Source of the DNA: CAZBXD01 sp965216395
Lineage (GTDB): Bacteria > Pseudomonadota > Alphaproteobacteria > Micavibrionales > SZUA-601
Assembly (NCBI GenBank): GCA_965216395.1
Contig: OZ244156.1
Location: 1,302,001 to 1,366,000 of the forward strand
DNA length: 64,000 nt
Direction: 5' to 3'
Part shown: positions 34,420-44,301 of the stretch, in pieces
How the letters are laid out: every line of letters begins with the position of its first letter
How positions within the stretch are numbered: position 1 is the first letter of the stretch
The notes under the pieces: model-generated
Databases searched by the model: none
Told to the model about the DNA's origin: nothing
What the model saw: only the letters and a program-made list of their open reading frames with translations
Made by a program: the position numbers and the translations under genes

Positions 34420-35888
34420 AGATCACTTTTATTTTTATCGATATTCTCTTCATTATTTTTTGTTTGAATTTGCTGTGAGAATCTTTTGAAATCATCATAT
34501 AATCTTTGACTGTTTTTAAAGATATCTTCATCAAAATCTTTTCCCGATTCTTCGAGAACATTTTTAACTGTATGAATAAATTTTTCACTCATTTCTGTTA
34601 AACTATTATCTTCATCAAAGGACTGAAGATGGGTTACAACATCATTGAGAGTAAAAATAAGATTGTGTAAATCGACACTTTTATGCTTTTTAATGTTTTC
34701 TATCAAATAATATAAATATGAATCCTTTTTGTAATCTGCGTATAATTGACTTGGCCTACGGTCTGATTGCATTTCTTTAATCTTACTTTCTAAGGAATCA
34801 ATCTCATAGCAAATCAAAAATTTAATAAGGTCAATTTCATCTAAAAGATTTTCATCTGGTGATTCATAATCTTCTTGTAAATCATCTACAGCATACCCAA
34901 CATTTGAATCATTCTTTAAATTATCCTCGCTCTCGCGTGTGAATAATTCGTCATTATTGAAAAGCTTTGTTCCAAGATTATTAATCTGATAAATATTTTT
35001 GTATGCTTCATCTAACTGTTGATCTCTTTTATCAAGAATATCTTCACCATCATCAAATTGCATGAATTTATAGTTTTCAAAAACACAATCTGGATCCCGA
35101 ATTTGACACCCATAAGCAATAGCCTCTAAGACTGTTTTTTCATCATAATTTAAACCATGTGAGTCGTTTATTATTGTATTTATGAAAGGTTTCGCCCATT
35201 GTGATTTTTCAAAATATTCATCAATTGAGTGATAACTTTTATGAAATTTATCGATATCATCGAGTTCTTGCAAAACATTCGTCGCTGCTTTTTGAATTAG
35301 GCGCGCATTGGACAAAAAATGTGCTGGATATAGATGTAGAAGTTCAGGACTGAAATCATTCAAATCGCGATCTGAACAAACATCGAAAGTACATTCATAA
35401 AAACAGTCATCTTCGTTAGATTTGCCAAAATAATCAGAAAACTTATCGACCATACGATAAAGCTCTTTATATGTAACGGCGTTTTTAACAAAGATATTAA
35501 TATTGATATTATCAGAATCCATATAACCGCGGTAAAAATCTTCATTTACCAAAGAGCCCAAAACACGACATGGCTGCTCAATAGAAAAGGCCCCATCACT
35601 ATCCATTGTACAAAAGGCAAAGCCGTTAAACTGGGTCGCATAGAGAATTGAACTTAATTTTTTCTTGTTTTTTTCATTTTTAAAAAAAGTTTCTATTTCT
35701 TTTTTGCTTTTTAAATCACTGACCTTGGTTATTAAACCTTCAATAATTGGATCAATAATATTCGCATAATCAAACTCAATACCCTCTTCTTCCAGAGGTA
35801 CAAAAAAGCTAGGTTGATCAGAGCGAAATTGTGAATGCAGCATACTTAATGCTGCTAAGATATCGCTATGATATGAGTTATAATGCAT
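34410..35888 (-). CDS. Large acidic protein of unknown function
   Basis: About 492 residues from ATG 35888, chosen for AGGGAG 5 bases upstream; an ATG at 35918 would add ten residues without a ribosome site. Very rich in Asp, Glu, Asn; no signal or membrane segment. C-terminal part looks helical. Segments such as NLGTKLFNNDELFTRESEDNL and DEIDLIKFLICYEIDSLESKIKEM give no known domain. Single gene between convergent YgjP and the MATE gene. I cannot assign a function. Confidence 0.7.
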   Translation of the reverse strand: MHYNSYHSDILAALSMLHSQFRSDQPSFFVPLEEEGIEFDYANIIDPIIEGLITKVSDLKSKKEIETFFKNEKNKKKLSSILYATQFNGFAFCTMDSDGAFSIEQPCRVLGSLVNEDFYRGYMDSDNININIFVKNAVTYKELYRMVDKFSDYFGKSNEDDCFYECTFDVCSDRDLNDFSPELLHLYPAHFLSNARLIQKAATNVLQELDDIDKFHKSYHSIDEYFEKSQWAKPFINTIINDSHGLNYDEKTVLEAIAYGCQIRDPDCVFENYKFMQFDDGEDILDKRDQQLDEAYKNIYQINNLGTKLFNNDELFTRESEDNLKNDSNVGYAVDDLQEDYESPDENLLDEIDLIKFLICYEIDSLESKIKEMQSDRRPSQLYADYKKDSYLYYLIENIKKHKSVDLHNLIFTLNDVVTHLQSFDEDNSLTEMSEKFIHTVKNVLEESGKDFDEDIFKNSQRLYDDFKRFSQQIQTKNNEENIDKNKSDLQP

Positions 35889-35967
35889 TCGATCTCCCTG
35901 CTCACTTTTATAAAACACATAAATTTATGCTCTTGCAAGTCGAAATATGAAAAAGCTTTATATTTTT

Positions 35968-37293
35968 TTATAAAGAACGTCGGATATAGGTATAAAAACC
36001 AATACCAGCGATCAAATTCGCCAAAAAGACAGCTGTATAGATTGCTTTCAAACCAAACCAATATTGCCCCAACATCGCGAATGGAATTGTCAGTAATAAA
36101 AATTGCGCGATGGGAATTAACAAAGCTTTACGTGGTTGACGCGTTGAATTTAAGTAAGAGGCGGTCACATAGATTAAGCCAACGAAAGCATAACTAAGCG
36201 GCACAATTGAAAAATAAGTCTTAGCATGATCAATCGTCAAAAGATTATCAGAAAACAATCGAATAATATAATAATCCGCCAAAGCTAAAAAACCTGCGAC
36301 AAACAAACCCCATATCACATTAAATTTTGTCACAAGAAGAACGGCTGAACGAATACGATGATATTTTTCTGCGCCATAATTTTGTCCTATAAAAGGAGAC
36401 AACGCCGCAGAAGAACCAAAAAATGGGACATAGAGTAACAATTCAATGCGTGAGACAACTCCATAAGCTGCGACGGCTTCACTCCCGTAACGGGCAATCA
36501 TTGAGGTTAGGAAAATAGCCGTCACAGGCGGAACAATGCTGGCCGTAGCGGCAGGGATAGCCGTATGCAAAATTGAGCGTATCGATTGTTTAAAACCCAA
36601 AACCCATTCTTTGGCGATATCAAAAATCATAAATTTGTGGATTAAATTATATGAAACATAACAAAAACCCGTCAATCGCGCGATAATTGTAGCGATAGCG
36701 GCGCCATTCATACCCAATTCTGGCGCCCCGAAAAGCCCAAAAATTAAAACAGGGTCGAGAACGGCATTCATCAGCGCCGCAATGAGCATAGCAATCGCAG
36801 GAACCATCGTATTACCATGGGCGCGCATGACACTGTTACCAATCAACGGCGGAACAAGAGAAACAAGACCAAAAAATGACAAAAACATATATTTTTTGAG
36901 TAAATCATATAAATCAATCGGCACACCTAAATATTGAAAAATTAAATCAATACTTAAATAACTCAGTAAAGAAAAAACTGTTACAATGGAAAATGTAATG
37001 ATAATCGCGTGTACACCAACACGTTTGGCTTTAAGATACTCCCCCTTGCCAATAATGCGTGAAACAACAACGGTTGTGGCCACACCAAAACCTAATATGA
37101 TTGAATCAATTGTTGAAATAATCGGAATAGCAAAACCAACCGCCGCCAGCTCTTTTTCACCGATTTGAGCAATAAAAAATACGTCAACCAGCATAAAGAA
37201 CAAAATAAAAAAGATCCCAAAAATCATGGGAATCCCTAATTTTAAGAGAATATGCGGAATGGAATCAACAAGTAAATTGGGGGTTTTCTTCAT
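35968..37293 (-). CDS. MATE-family multidrug efflux transporter
   Basis: About 441 residues, twelve transmembrane helices in two MatE repeats. Opening LLKLGIPMIFGIFFILFFMLVDVFFIAQIGEKELAAVGFAIPI and TVVVSRIIGKGEYLKAKR are typical of NorM/DinF-type proteins that export cationic drugs against Na+ or H+; second repeat AIPAATASIVPPVTAIFLTSMIARYG. ATG 37293 is preferred over TTG 37299. Possible export route for toxic metabolites, but it is 18 kb from the island and could be unrelated. Confidence 0.93.
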   Translation of the reverse strand: MKKTPNLLVDSIPHILLKLGIPMIFGIFFILFFMLVDVFFIAQIGEKELAAVGFAIPIISTIDSIILGFGVATTVVVSRIIGKGEYLKAKRVGVHAIIITFSIVTVFSLLSYLSIDLIFQYLGVPIDLYDLLKKYMFLSFFGLVSLVPPLIGNSVMRAHGNTMVPAIAMLIAALMNAVLDPVLIFGLFGAPELGMNGAAIATIIARLTGFCYVSYNLIHKFMIFDIAKEWVLGFKQSIRSILHTAIPAATASIVPPVTAIFLTSMIARYGSEAVAAYGVVSRIELLLYVPFFGSSAALSPFIGQNYGAEKYHRIRSAVLLVTKFNVIWGLFVAGFLALADYYIIRLFSDNLLTIDHAKTYFSIVPLSYAFVGLIYVTASYLNSTRQPRKALLIPIAQFLLLTIPFAMLGQYWFGLKAIYTAVFLANLIAGIGFYTYIRRSL

Positions 37294-37405
37294 AGCCAAT
37301 TCTTATATTATATAGTGATATGGAATAATAGCGTTAACGGTATAGCAATTTATCACATTTATATATCAGTTATTGCGTTTTATAATTAACTAAATTAAAT
37401 ATATT

Positions 37406-38164
37406 ATGATGACATCTTTTATTGAAACATTAAAAAAATGGTTTGCTTTACCCGATGACGGATGGGGTGTTTACTTCCAAGAATCAGCATCGCCCGTAAT
37501 GGATCAGGTTACTGATTTCCATGGTATGTTACTTGTGATTATTAGTTGTATTGTCCTTTTTGTGACCGCTTTGATGATCATCACATTGTGGAAATTTCGT
37601 GCCTCAAAAAATCCAAAACCCAGTAAAACAACACATAATACTCTGCTTGAAATTATCTGGACAATTGTTCCAGGGCTCATCTTGGTCATCATTATTATTC
37701 CATCGATTAAAATGCTTTATTTCATGGACCGTACCGCAGAACCAGACATGACCCTCAATGTGACTGGATATCAATGGTATTGGGGATTTGAATACCCCGA
37801 TCATGACGAAATTTCGTTTCTTTCTTATATGATACCTGATGAAGAGATTGATCCCAGTAAAGGTCAAAAAAGGTTGCTCTCCGTTGACAACCCCGTTTAT
37901 CTTCCCGTTGATACAAATATTCGCATTAATGTGACAGCAGCGGATGTCTTGCATTCCTTTGCAATGCCCGCTTTTGGTATTAAAACGGATGCTGTACCTG
38001 GTCGTCTTAATGAAACATGGGTGCGGATCACAAAAGAAGGCACATATTACGGCCAATGTTCTGAATTATGCGGCAAATATCACGGATATATGCCGACAGA
38101 AATTAGAGCCGTTTCTCAACAAGAATTTGAAAACTGGATTGCAGAAAAAAAGAAGGATTTATAA
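37406..38164 (+). CDS. ctaC: Cytochrome c oxidase subunit II
   Basis: 252 residues. Two transmembrane helices (about 40-62 and 85-107), then the periplasmic cupredoxin domain: aromatic patch GYQWYWGFEYPDHD, His in DVLHSFAMPAFGIK and CuA site YGQCSELCGKYHGYMP with all ligands. No clear cleavable signal peptide before the first helix; the N-terminal segment is short and begins MMTSFIETLKKWF. Accepts electrons from cytochrome c and passes them to subunit I. First gene of the oxidase cluster, 3 bp before ctaD. Confidence 0.97.
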   Translation: MMTSFIETLKKWFALPDDGWGVYFQESASPVMDQVTDFHGMLLVIISCIVLFVTALMIITLWKFRASKNPKPSKTTHNTLLEIIWTIVPGLILVIIIIPSIKMLYFMDRTAEPDMTLNVTGYQWYWGFEYPDHDEISFLSYMIPDEEIDPSKGQKRLLSVDNPVYLPVDTNIRINVTAADVLHSFAMPAFGIKTDAVPGRLNETWVRITKEGTYYGQCSELCGKYHGYMPTEIRAVSQQEFENWIAEKKKDL

Positions 38165-38167
38165 AAA

Positions 38168-39748
38168 ATGGCAGATCACAAACCAGGATTTTTTACACGT
38201 TGGTTTTGTTCTACAAACCATAAAGATATCGGCACACTCTATATCATCTTTTCTATTGTAGCAGGGATTATTGGCGGGTTTGCCTCTATGGTGATGCGCG
38301 CTGAATTAATGCATCCAGGATTACAGGTTGTTCCCGATGGGCATTTTTGGAATGTTATGATTACCGCGCATGGTTTAATTATGGTTTTTTTCGTGGTGAT
38401 GCCGGGTCTTATTGGCGGGTTTGGAAACTGGTTTGTCCCCATTATGATTGGTGCGCCCGATATGGCTTTCCCGAGGCTCAATAATGTGAGTTTTTGGCTA
38501 ACGGTTGCAGCCTTTGTTATGTTGCTCATGTCTGGAGCGCAATATGTGATCACTGGCGGAACCGGCGGTGCTGGGACAGGGTGGACACTTTACCCGCCGC
38601 TTTCAGATATTTTAGGGCACCCTGATCGATCTGTTGATATGGCGATTTTTTCTCTTCATTTGGCAGGGGCAGCCTCTATTCTAGGCGCTGCCAATTTTAT
38701 TACCACAATTTTTAACATGCGCATTCCGGGTATGATTTTACACAAAATGCCCTTATTCGTTTGGGCGATGTTGGTGACAAGTTTCCTCCTTGTGATTTCC
38801 TTACCTGTATTAGGGGGGGCCATTACCATGTTATTAACTGATCGTAATTTTGGTACATCTTTCTTTACTCCCGAAGGTGGCGGAGACCCGATTCTTTTCC
38901 AACATTTATTTTGGTTCTTTGGTCATCCAGAAGTTTACATCATGATTCTGCCCGCTTTTGGCATTATCAGTCATATTGTTTCAACATTCTCCCGCAAGCC
39001 TATTTTTGGCTATTTAGGCATGGCTTATGCGATGGTGGCCATTGGTGTTGTGGGTTTTGTTGTATGGGCGCACCACATGTTTACCAGTGGTATTAATGTT
39101 GATGCCCGTGCCTATTTCACCACCGCCACCTTGATTATTGCCGTTCCAACGGGGATTAAAATTTTCTCATGGATTGCCACGATGTGGGGGGGATCGTTGC
39201 GTTTTCCGACACCTATGCTCTGGGCAATTGGTTTTATCATCCTATTTACAATCGGCGGGGTCACCGGTGTTGTTTTGGCCAATGGCGGTATGGATGTTGT
39301 GTTACATGATACTTATTATGTTGTCGCGCATTTCCATTATGTGCTTTCACTTGGTGCTGTTTTTGCTCTTTTCGCAGGTTTTTACTATTGGATTGGCAAA
39401 ATATCTGGGCGACAATATCCAGAATTTTGGGGCAAGGTGCATTTCTGGCTTACCTTTATTGGTGTCAATGCGATCTTCTTCCCACAACATTTCCTTGGCC
39501 TACAAGGTATGCCAAGGCGTTATCCTGATTATCAGGAAGGTCTACACGGATGGAACTATGTCTCTTCGATGGGAGCTTACTTAACGGGAATTGCCACTGT
39601 TTTGTTCGTTTTCATTGCCTTATACACCATCATATGGGGTCGCAAATGCGAAGATAATCCATGGGGCGAAGGCGCAGATACTCTGGAATGGACCCTGTCA
39701 TCACCGCCACCTTTCCACCAATTTGAAATTCAACCAAAGATCAAATAA
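38168..39748 (+). CDS. ctaD: Cytochrome c oxidase subunit I
   Basis: 526 residues, twelve helices. Haem a and a3 ligands and CuB site visible: HGLIMVFF (low-spin His), HPEVYIMILPAFG (CuB His and cross-linked Tyr), VWAHHMFTSG (two CuB His), and VVAHFHYVLSLGA (haem a3 and a His). Glu of the D-channel in HPE and Lys of the K-channel region TGIKIFSW agree with an A-type aa3 oxidase. Ends with a hydrophilic tail. Confidence 0.99.
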   Translation: MADHKPGFFTRWFCSTNHKDIGTLYIIFSIVAGIIGGFASMVMRAELMHPGLQVVPDGHFWNVMITAHGLIMVFFVVMPGLIGGFGNWFVPIMIGAPDMAFPRLNNVSFWLTVAAFVMLLMSGAQYVITGGTGGAGTGWTLYPPLSDILGHPDRSVDMAIFSLHLAGAASILGAANFITTIFNMRIPGMILHKMPLFVWAMLVTSFLLVISLPVLGGAITMLLTDRNFGTSFFTPEGGGDPILFQHLFWFFGHPEVYIMILPAFGIISHIVSTFSRKPIFGYLGMAYAMVAIGVVGFVVWAHHMFTSGINVDARAYFTTATLIIAVPTGIKIFSWIATMWGGSLRFPTPMLWAIGFIILFTIGGVTGVVLANGGMDVVLHDTYYVVAHFHYVLSLGAVFALFAGFYYWIGKISGRQYPEFWGKVHFWLTFIGVNAIFFPQHFLGLQGMPRRYPDYQEGLHGWNYVSSMGAYLTGIATVLFVFIALYTIIWGRKCEDNPWGEGADTLEWTLSSPPPFHQFEIQPKIK

Positions 39749-39841
39749 AGATATGTCATATTAAGATATAAGTTTACATATTGTTAATAATGTGCTAAGA
39801 TTGTTGCAGAATCAGGTTATTATTTATTTGGAGATACGGTT

Positions 39842-40222
39842 ATGGTAAAAAAATTTGAGGCACCAACATTGCAGGCGTTAACAAACGATATCCTAAGCCG
39901 ACCGCCAAAATATGGCCCTAAAATGACCGCAATTGGTTATAGTATGAAAAAGCATCAAGAAATGCTTAATGTTTCAGCGGAAGACAGCTCCAAAACTTAC
40001 AAAGCTAAGTCTCATATTGCAGTGTATAGGAATAACTCTACAGGGGAGGAGCACCTCGTCACTGCCAGCGGTACGACACTAGAAAAATTGCAAGAATACA
40101 AAGATCAGGGTGAACTTATAATTGCAACATGTGAAGAAGGCTTTAGTTTTCAAAAAAATTATCTCACCAATGATCAAAAAGTTTTGAAAATGGCAGAAAA
40201 ACATGGGTTTAAACCTAATTAA
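39842..40222 (+). CDS. Hypothetical protein inside cytochrome oxidase cluster
   Basis: 126 residues, soluble, no domain recognised. GGAG 8 bases upstream of the ATG at 39842. Lys- and Glu-rich with a central KSHIAVYRNNSTGEEHLV that suggests a beta sheet. It interrupts ctaD and ctaB, with about 100 bp on each side, so it may have its own promoter. No known oxidase assembly factor. Confidence 0.65.
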   Translation: MVKKFEAPTLQALTNDILSRPPKYGPKMTAIGYSMKKHQEMLNVSAEDSSKTYKAKSHIAVYRNNSTGEEHLVTASGTTLEKLQEYKDQGELIIATCEEGFSFQKNYLTNDQKVLKMAEKHGFKPN

Positions 40223-40336
40223 AAAAGCATTAAAACCGATTTAAACGAATCAGAATCTGCAAAGAGAGAGTTGAACTTTCTTTTTTATTCTACCTTATCC
40301 CTAGCCAAAAAATAAAAAACACGGTAAAAATATTTT

Positions 40337-41218
40337 ATGACTTTTACCGTAAATTCTTATGAGAATACTGTTTCCGATTATATCGCGCTTTTGAAACCGC
40401 GTGTTATGTCTCTTGTGGTCTTTTCTGGTTTGGCGGGTTTAATTATTGCACCGGGTACTATTCATCCATTTTTTGGGTTTGTGGTCATTTTATGTTTAGC
40501 CGTGGGTGCGGGGTCGGCCGGTGCGATGAATATGTGGTTTGATCGTGATATAGATAAAATCATGGATCGAACGAAAAAACGCCCTATCCCCGCTGGGAAA
40601 ATTCATTCCAGTAATGCGATTGGTTTTGCAATTACTCTTAATATATTATCAACCATGTTCATGGGTTTAGTCGCTAATTGGTGGGCGGCGGGATTATTAG
40701 CCTTTGCGACATTTTTTTACGCCGTCATATATACACAATACTTAAAACGATCAACCTCACAAAATATTGTTATTGGCGGCGCGGCGGGCGCTTTTCCACC
40801 AGTTATTGGCTGGGTGGCTGTAACAAATAATCCTTTTATGGTTGAACCTTGGATATTATTCGCCATTATTTTTTTATGGACACCACCACATTTTTGGGCC
40901 TTAGCTTTAATCAATAACGATGATTATAAACGGGCTCAAATTCCTATGCTTCCGCTCACACATGGGGATCAAAACACCCGTTGGCAGATGTTTGCGTATA
41001 CGTTTATCCTCTTTATATTTTCTTTAATGCCGTATTTTTTTGGCGCGGCTGGTATGCTTTATCTATTAAGCGCTTTTATTTTAAGTTTATTATTTATTAT
41101 TTCGAGTATTCAGGTATTAAAATTAAAAACCAATAAATCTGCCGGCCTGATGTTTGGCTATTCAATTTTTTATCTTTTTGCTTTATTCACATTCCTTATC
41201 ATAGATCGGATACTATAA
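40337..41218 (+). CDS. ctaB: Protohaem IX farnesyltransferase (haem O synthase)
   Basis: 293 residues, UbiA-type, about nine transmembrane helices. Asp-rich motifs that bind the farnesyl diphosphate magnesium: NMWFDRDIDKIMDRTKKRPIPAG and the second NNDDYKRAQIPMLPLTHG. Converts haem B to haem O for the aa3 oxidase. Start MTFTVNSYENTVSDYIALLKPRVMSL is typical. The stop overlaps the next start (TAATG). Confidence 0.98.
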   Translation: MTFTVNSYENTVSDYIALLKPRVMSLVVFSGLAGLIIAPGTIHPFFGFVVILCLAVGAGSAGAMNMWFDRDIDKIMDRTKKRPIPAGKIHSSNAIGFAITLNILSTMFMGLVANWWAAGLLAFATFFYAVIYTQYLKRSTSQNIVIGGAAGAFPPVIGWVAVTNNPFMVEPWILFAIIFLWTPPHFWALALINNDDYKRAQIPMLPLTHGDQNTRWQMFAYTFILFIFSLMPYFFGAAGMLYLLSAFILSLLFIISSIQVLKLKTNKSAGLMFGYSIFYLFALFTFLIIDRIL

Positions 41219-41322
41219 TGGATAACAAACGTAAAAAAAACTGGGCTGTTTTTATGAGTATCTTGGGGTTCATTCTCCTGATTTATTTAATCAGCATTGT
41301 CAAAATCATGATCATGGCATAA
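41218..41322 (+). CDS. CoxF-like small membrane protein
   Basis: 34 residues: charged head MDNKRKKNWAVF followed by one hydrophobic helix (SILGFILLIYLISIVKIM). Starts in the TAATG overlap with the ctaB stop and ends 14 bp before ctaG, so it lies where alphaproteobacteria carry a tiny coxF-type gene between ctaB and ctaG. Presumably an oxidase assembly accessory in the inner membrane. Confidence 0.75.
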   Translation: MDNKRKKNWAVFMSILGFILLIYLISIVKIMIMA

Positions 41323-41336
41323 CTGAAAAATAGATT

Positions 41337-41945
41337 ATGACTGAATTAAAAACAAAAAATACCCGCGTTTTGATGCTGGTCTTTGCGATTGTATTCTTAA
41401 TGCTTTCGTTGAGTTTTGCAGCTGTACCTGTCTATCGTTTATTTTGTCAAATCACAGGATTTGGTGGCACGACACAAATTTCTCAATCATACCCAGAAGG
41501 GCAATTTGATCGAGAAGTGACCGTGTCTTTTAACGCTAATACACACCGTGACTTACCATGGGACTTTAAACCTGAAATGCGTGATATTACCGTATATATC
41601 GGCGAAAAAGGCATCACAAATTACATAGCCCATAATAAGTCAAATGTCGTGACGGTGGGAACCGCGGTTTATAATGTGACACCGCTCAAAGTAGGGAAAT
41701 ATTTTTATAAAATTGCGTGTTTTTGTTTTGATGAACAATTTTTAAATCCCAAGCAAACTGTTGATATGCCCGTTATGTTTTATATTCACCCCGATATCTT
41801 GGATGATCCTAATATGGATGATGTCAAAAATATTACACTTTCTTATACATTTTTCAAACCCGATTCAAAAGCACATGACAAAGCGATGGAAGAATATTAT
41901 GAACGACCCAATTATGCGATCACACCTATGGTAAAAGAGAATTAA
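41337..41945 (+). CDS. ctaG: Cytochrome c oxidase assembly protein CtaG/Cox11
   Basis: 202 residues. One N-terminal transmembrane helix (about 13-33), FAAVPVYRLFCQITGFGGT after it, and the copper site KIACFCFDEQFLNPKQTVDMPVMFYI with the paired Cys of Cox11. Inserts CuB into subunit I. Part of the ctaB-coxF-ctaG run; the M32 peptidase gene follows 2 bp later. Confidence 0.97.
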   Translation: MTELKTKNTRVLMLVFAIVFLMLSLSFAAVPVYRLFCQITGFGGTTQISQSYPEGQFDREVTVSFNANTHRDLPWDFKPEMRDITVYIGEKGITNYIAHNKSNVVTVGTAVYNVTPLKVGKYFYKIACFCFDEQFLNPKQTVDMPVMFYIHPDILDDPNMDDVKNITLSYTFFKPDSKAHDKAMEEYYERPNYAITPMVKEN

Positions 41946-41947
41946 TT

Positions 41948-43447
41948 ATGAAACAAAGTGCTTACAAAAAGTTAGAAACAAAACTTATCCATCTTAATCG
42001 CATCGGACGCGTACAGAGTTTACTGGGCTGGGATATGGAAGTATTCATGCCTCCTCATGGTATCCAATCACGATCAGAAAGCTTAAGCGCATTGACAGAA
42101 TTTCTGCATGAACGTTTTTCTTCCCATGAAATGGGGGGCATGATTTCTGACGCTATGGCAGAATACGATTCACTTGATAGTTGGGAGCAGAGAAATCTCA
42201 CATTAATTGAAGAAAATTATCAACTCACAAGAGTTATTCCAGCAGAACTTGCTGTTCGCTTATCAGAAAAAAGTACATTATGTAGCCACGCATGGCGGGA
42301 AGCGAAAAAAACCGGAAATTGGTCGGATATTTTACCGCTTTTTGAAAACTTGTTTGAAAATGTAAAAGAAACAGCAAAAATCCATGGTGACTATTTAGGT
42401 AAAACACCATATGACGCTTTAATTCATCAGTATGATCGCAACAGCTCTGTAAAAAAGATTGATCAAGTATTCAATGTCATTAGAAATGAATTGCCAAAAT
42501 TAATTGATCAAATCATTGAACAGCAAGAAAACTTAACATATAAGTCAATACCACATGTCTCCGTTACAGAGCAAAGAAAGATCGGTACACTATTTGCTGA
42601 AATTTTCGATTTCAAATCTGATTTTGGTCGATTAGATGAATCATCTCATCCCTTTAGTAGTTATATGGGTCACGGTGATGTCCGCATTACAACACGCTAT
42701 GAACCAGATAATTTTTATTCAGGCATCGCTGGTATTGTCCATGAAATAGGCCATGCACTATATGACCAAAACTTACCAAAAGGACATTCAGGAACACCGG
42801 TTGGTTTTTCTAATGGTATGAAAATACATGAATCCCAGTCACTCATTTTTGAACGTCATTTTCTTAATCACGATCAGATGCTGCGCTATATTTATGACTT
42901 TTTAGTCGATGAGAATATTTTTGATAAAAATCAAATTTCGAGCCCAGATTTTATTAACCACGTTCGCCACGTGAAAAAATCTTTTATTCGGGTTGATGCC
43001 GATGAAGTGACTTATCCAGTACATGTCATCATTCGCTATGAAATTGAAAAAGGGTTATTTGACGGCACGATTAAAGTTAAAGACATTCCTGTTATTTGGA
43101 ATGACCTTTACCAAAAATATCTTGGTATTACACCAGAAAACCATTCCGACGGATGTTTACAAGATGCACATTGGTATTCTGGTGCGTTCGGCTATTTTCC
43201 AACCTATAGTTTAGGTGCCATCGCCGCAGCCCAGCTTTACGAAACACTTCTTAAAGAGAAACCACAGATAGAGGTTGATTTTAGCAGGGGACAAATAACC
43301 AAAGCGCGCGCATGGTTAACAGATAAAATCCATAAATGGGGATGTTTATATGACCCTGATCAGCTTATCAAGAATGCGACAGGTAAAGATTTAGATCCTG
43401 ACATATTTCTGAATCATCTTCGTAAACGATATATTGACGATTTTTAG
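41948..43447 (+). CDS. M32-family carboxypeptidase (carboxypeptidase Taq)
   Basis: 499 residues, right for M32. Zinc motif HEIGHALYDQN (HExxH) with the third ligand Glu in MKIHESQSLIFE. DEVTYPVHVIIRYEIEK and YFPTYSLGAIAAAQLY are family signatures. Broad-specificity metallocarboxypeptidase of the cytosol. It starts 2 bp after ctaG and is followed by ctaE after 42 bp, so it is inserted in the oxidase operon; no assembly role is known for this family. Confidence 0.97.
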   Translation: MKQSAYKKLETKLIHLNRIGRVQSLLGWDMEVFMPPHGIQSRSESLSALTEFLHERFSSHEMGGMISDAMAEYDSLDSWEQRNLTLIEENYQLTRVIPAELAVRLSEKSTLCSHAWREAKKTGNWSDILPLFENLFENVKETAKIHGDYLGKTPYDALIHQYDRNSSVKKIDQVFNVIRNELPKLIDQIIEQQENLTYKSIPHVSVTEQRKIGTLFAEIFDFKSDFGRLDESSHPFSSYMGHGDVRITTRYEPDNFYSGIAGIVHEIGHALYDQNLPKGHSGTPVGFSNGMKIHESQSLIFERHFLNHDQMLRYIYDFLVDENIFDKNQISSPDFINHVRHVKKSFIRVDADEVTYPVHVIIRYEIEKGLFDGTIKVKDIPVIWNDLYQKYLGITPENHSDGCLQDAHWYSGAFGYFPTYSLGAIAAAQLYETLLKEKPQIEVDFSRGQITKARAWLTDKIHKWGCLYDPDQLIKNATGKDLDPDIFLNHLRKRYIDDF

Positions 43448-43489
43448 TGTAATAAAGAATATCAAGACAAAACTTTAAGAGATTTGAAC

Positions 43490-44299
43490 ATGGCAAAAAA
43501 GATTAAATACGGTACAACGGATAAACCCCACCCCTATCACATTGTTGACCCCTCACCCTGGCCTTTATTGGCTTCGATTGCCGGAGTTATCACGGCATGG
43601 GGTGCAGTTTCTTTATTTCATGACGGCACATGGTGGAAATTGATTATCGGTTTGAGCGTGATGGCTTTTACTATGTTCGTTTGGTGGGGTGATATAATTA
43701 AAGAAGCTTACCGCCAAAAAGCTCATACACCCATTGTTAAAATTGGGATGCGCTATGGCATGCTCCTATTTATCATGTCTGAGGTTATGTTTTTTGTCGC
43801 CTTTTTTTGGGCGTATTTCCATGTTAGTCTTTTCCCAACGGATGAAATTGGCGGCATATGGCCACCAGCGAATATCGAAACGATTTCAGCCTTCGATTTA
43901 CCCTTTATGATGACGATGATCTTGCTGCTTTCGGGATGTACCGTAACATGGGCGCATCATTCTTTAATTGAAAACAAACAAAAAGATACGGTTAAAGCAT
44001 TGGCCTTAACCGTTGCTCTGGGTGTTATTTTTAGCGGTTTTCAAATTTATGAATACTACCACGCTGCCTTTGGTTTTAAAGATACAGTTTTTGCCTCAAC
44101 TTTTTATATGGCTACTGGTTTCCATGGCTTTCACGTTATCGTTGGGACAATTTTTCTCTTCGTTTGCATGTTAAGGGCTAGAAAAGGGCATTTTACGCCC
44201 TCTGATCATTTTGGTTTTGAAGCGGCGGCTTGGTATTGGCATTTTGTTGATGTTGTTTGGCTGTTCTTATTTGTCGCTATTTATTGGTATGGAGGCTAA
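43490..44299 (+). CDS. ctaE: Cytochrome c oxidase subunit III
   Basis: 269 residues from ATG 43490; seven transmembrane helices. Motifs: HPYHIVDPSPWPLLAS at the start, MRYGMLLFIMSEVMFFVAFFWAYFH with the buried Glu, and the final helix pair HFGFEAAAWYWHFVDVVWLFLFVAIYWYGG. Stabilises the oxidase and its proton uptake. A TTG two codons upstream (43484) is less likely. Confidence 0.98.
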   Translation: MAKKIKYGTTDKPHPYHIVDPSPWPLLASIAGVITAWGAVSLFHDGTWWKLIIGLSVMAFTMFVWWGDIIKEAYRQKAHTPIVKIGMRYGMLLFIMSEVMFFVAFFWAYFHVSLFPTDEIGGIWPPANIETISAFDLPFMMTMILLLSGCTVTWAHHSLIENKQKDTVKALALTVALGVIFSGFQIYEYYHAAFGFKDTVFASTFYMATGFHGFHVIVGTIFLFVCMLRARKGHFTPSDHFGFEAAAWYWHFVDVVWLFLFVAIYWYGG

Positions 44300-44301
44300 A
44301 T

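Noticed and set aside
35968..37293. MATE exporter as part of the island pathway
   Set aside because: It is about 18 kb outside the island, with normal housekeeping neighbours; there is no evidence for a link.
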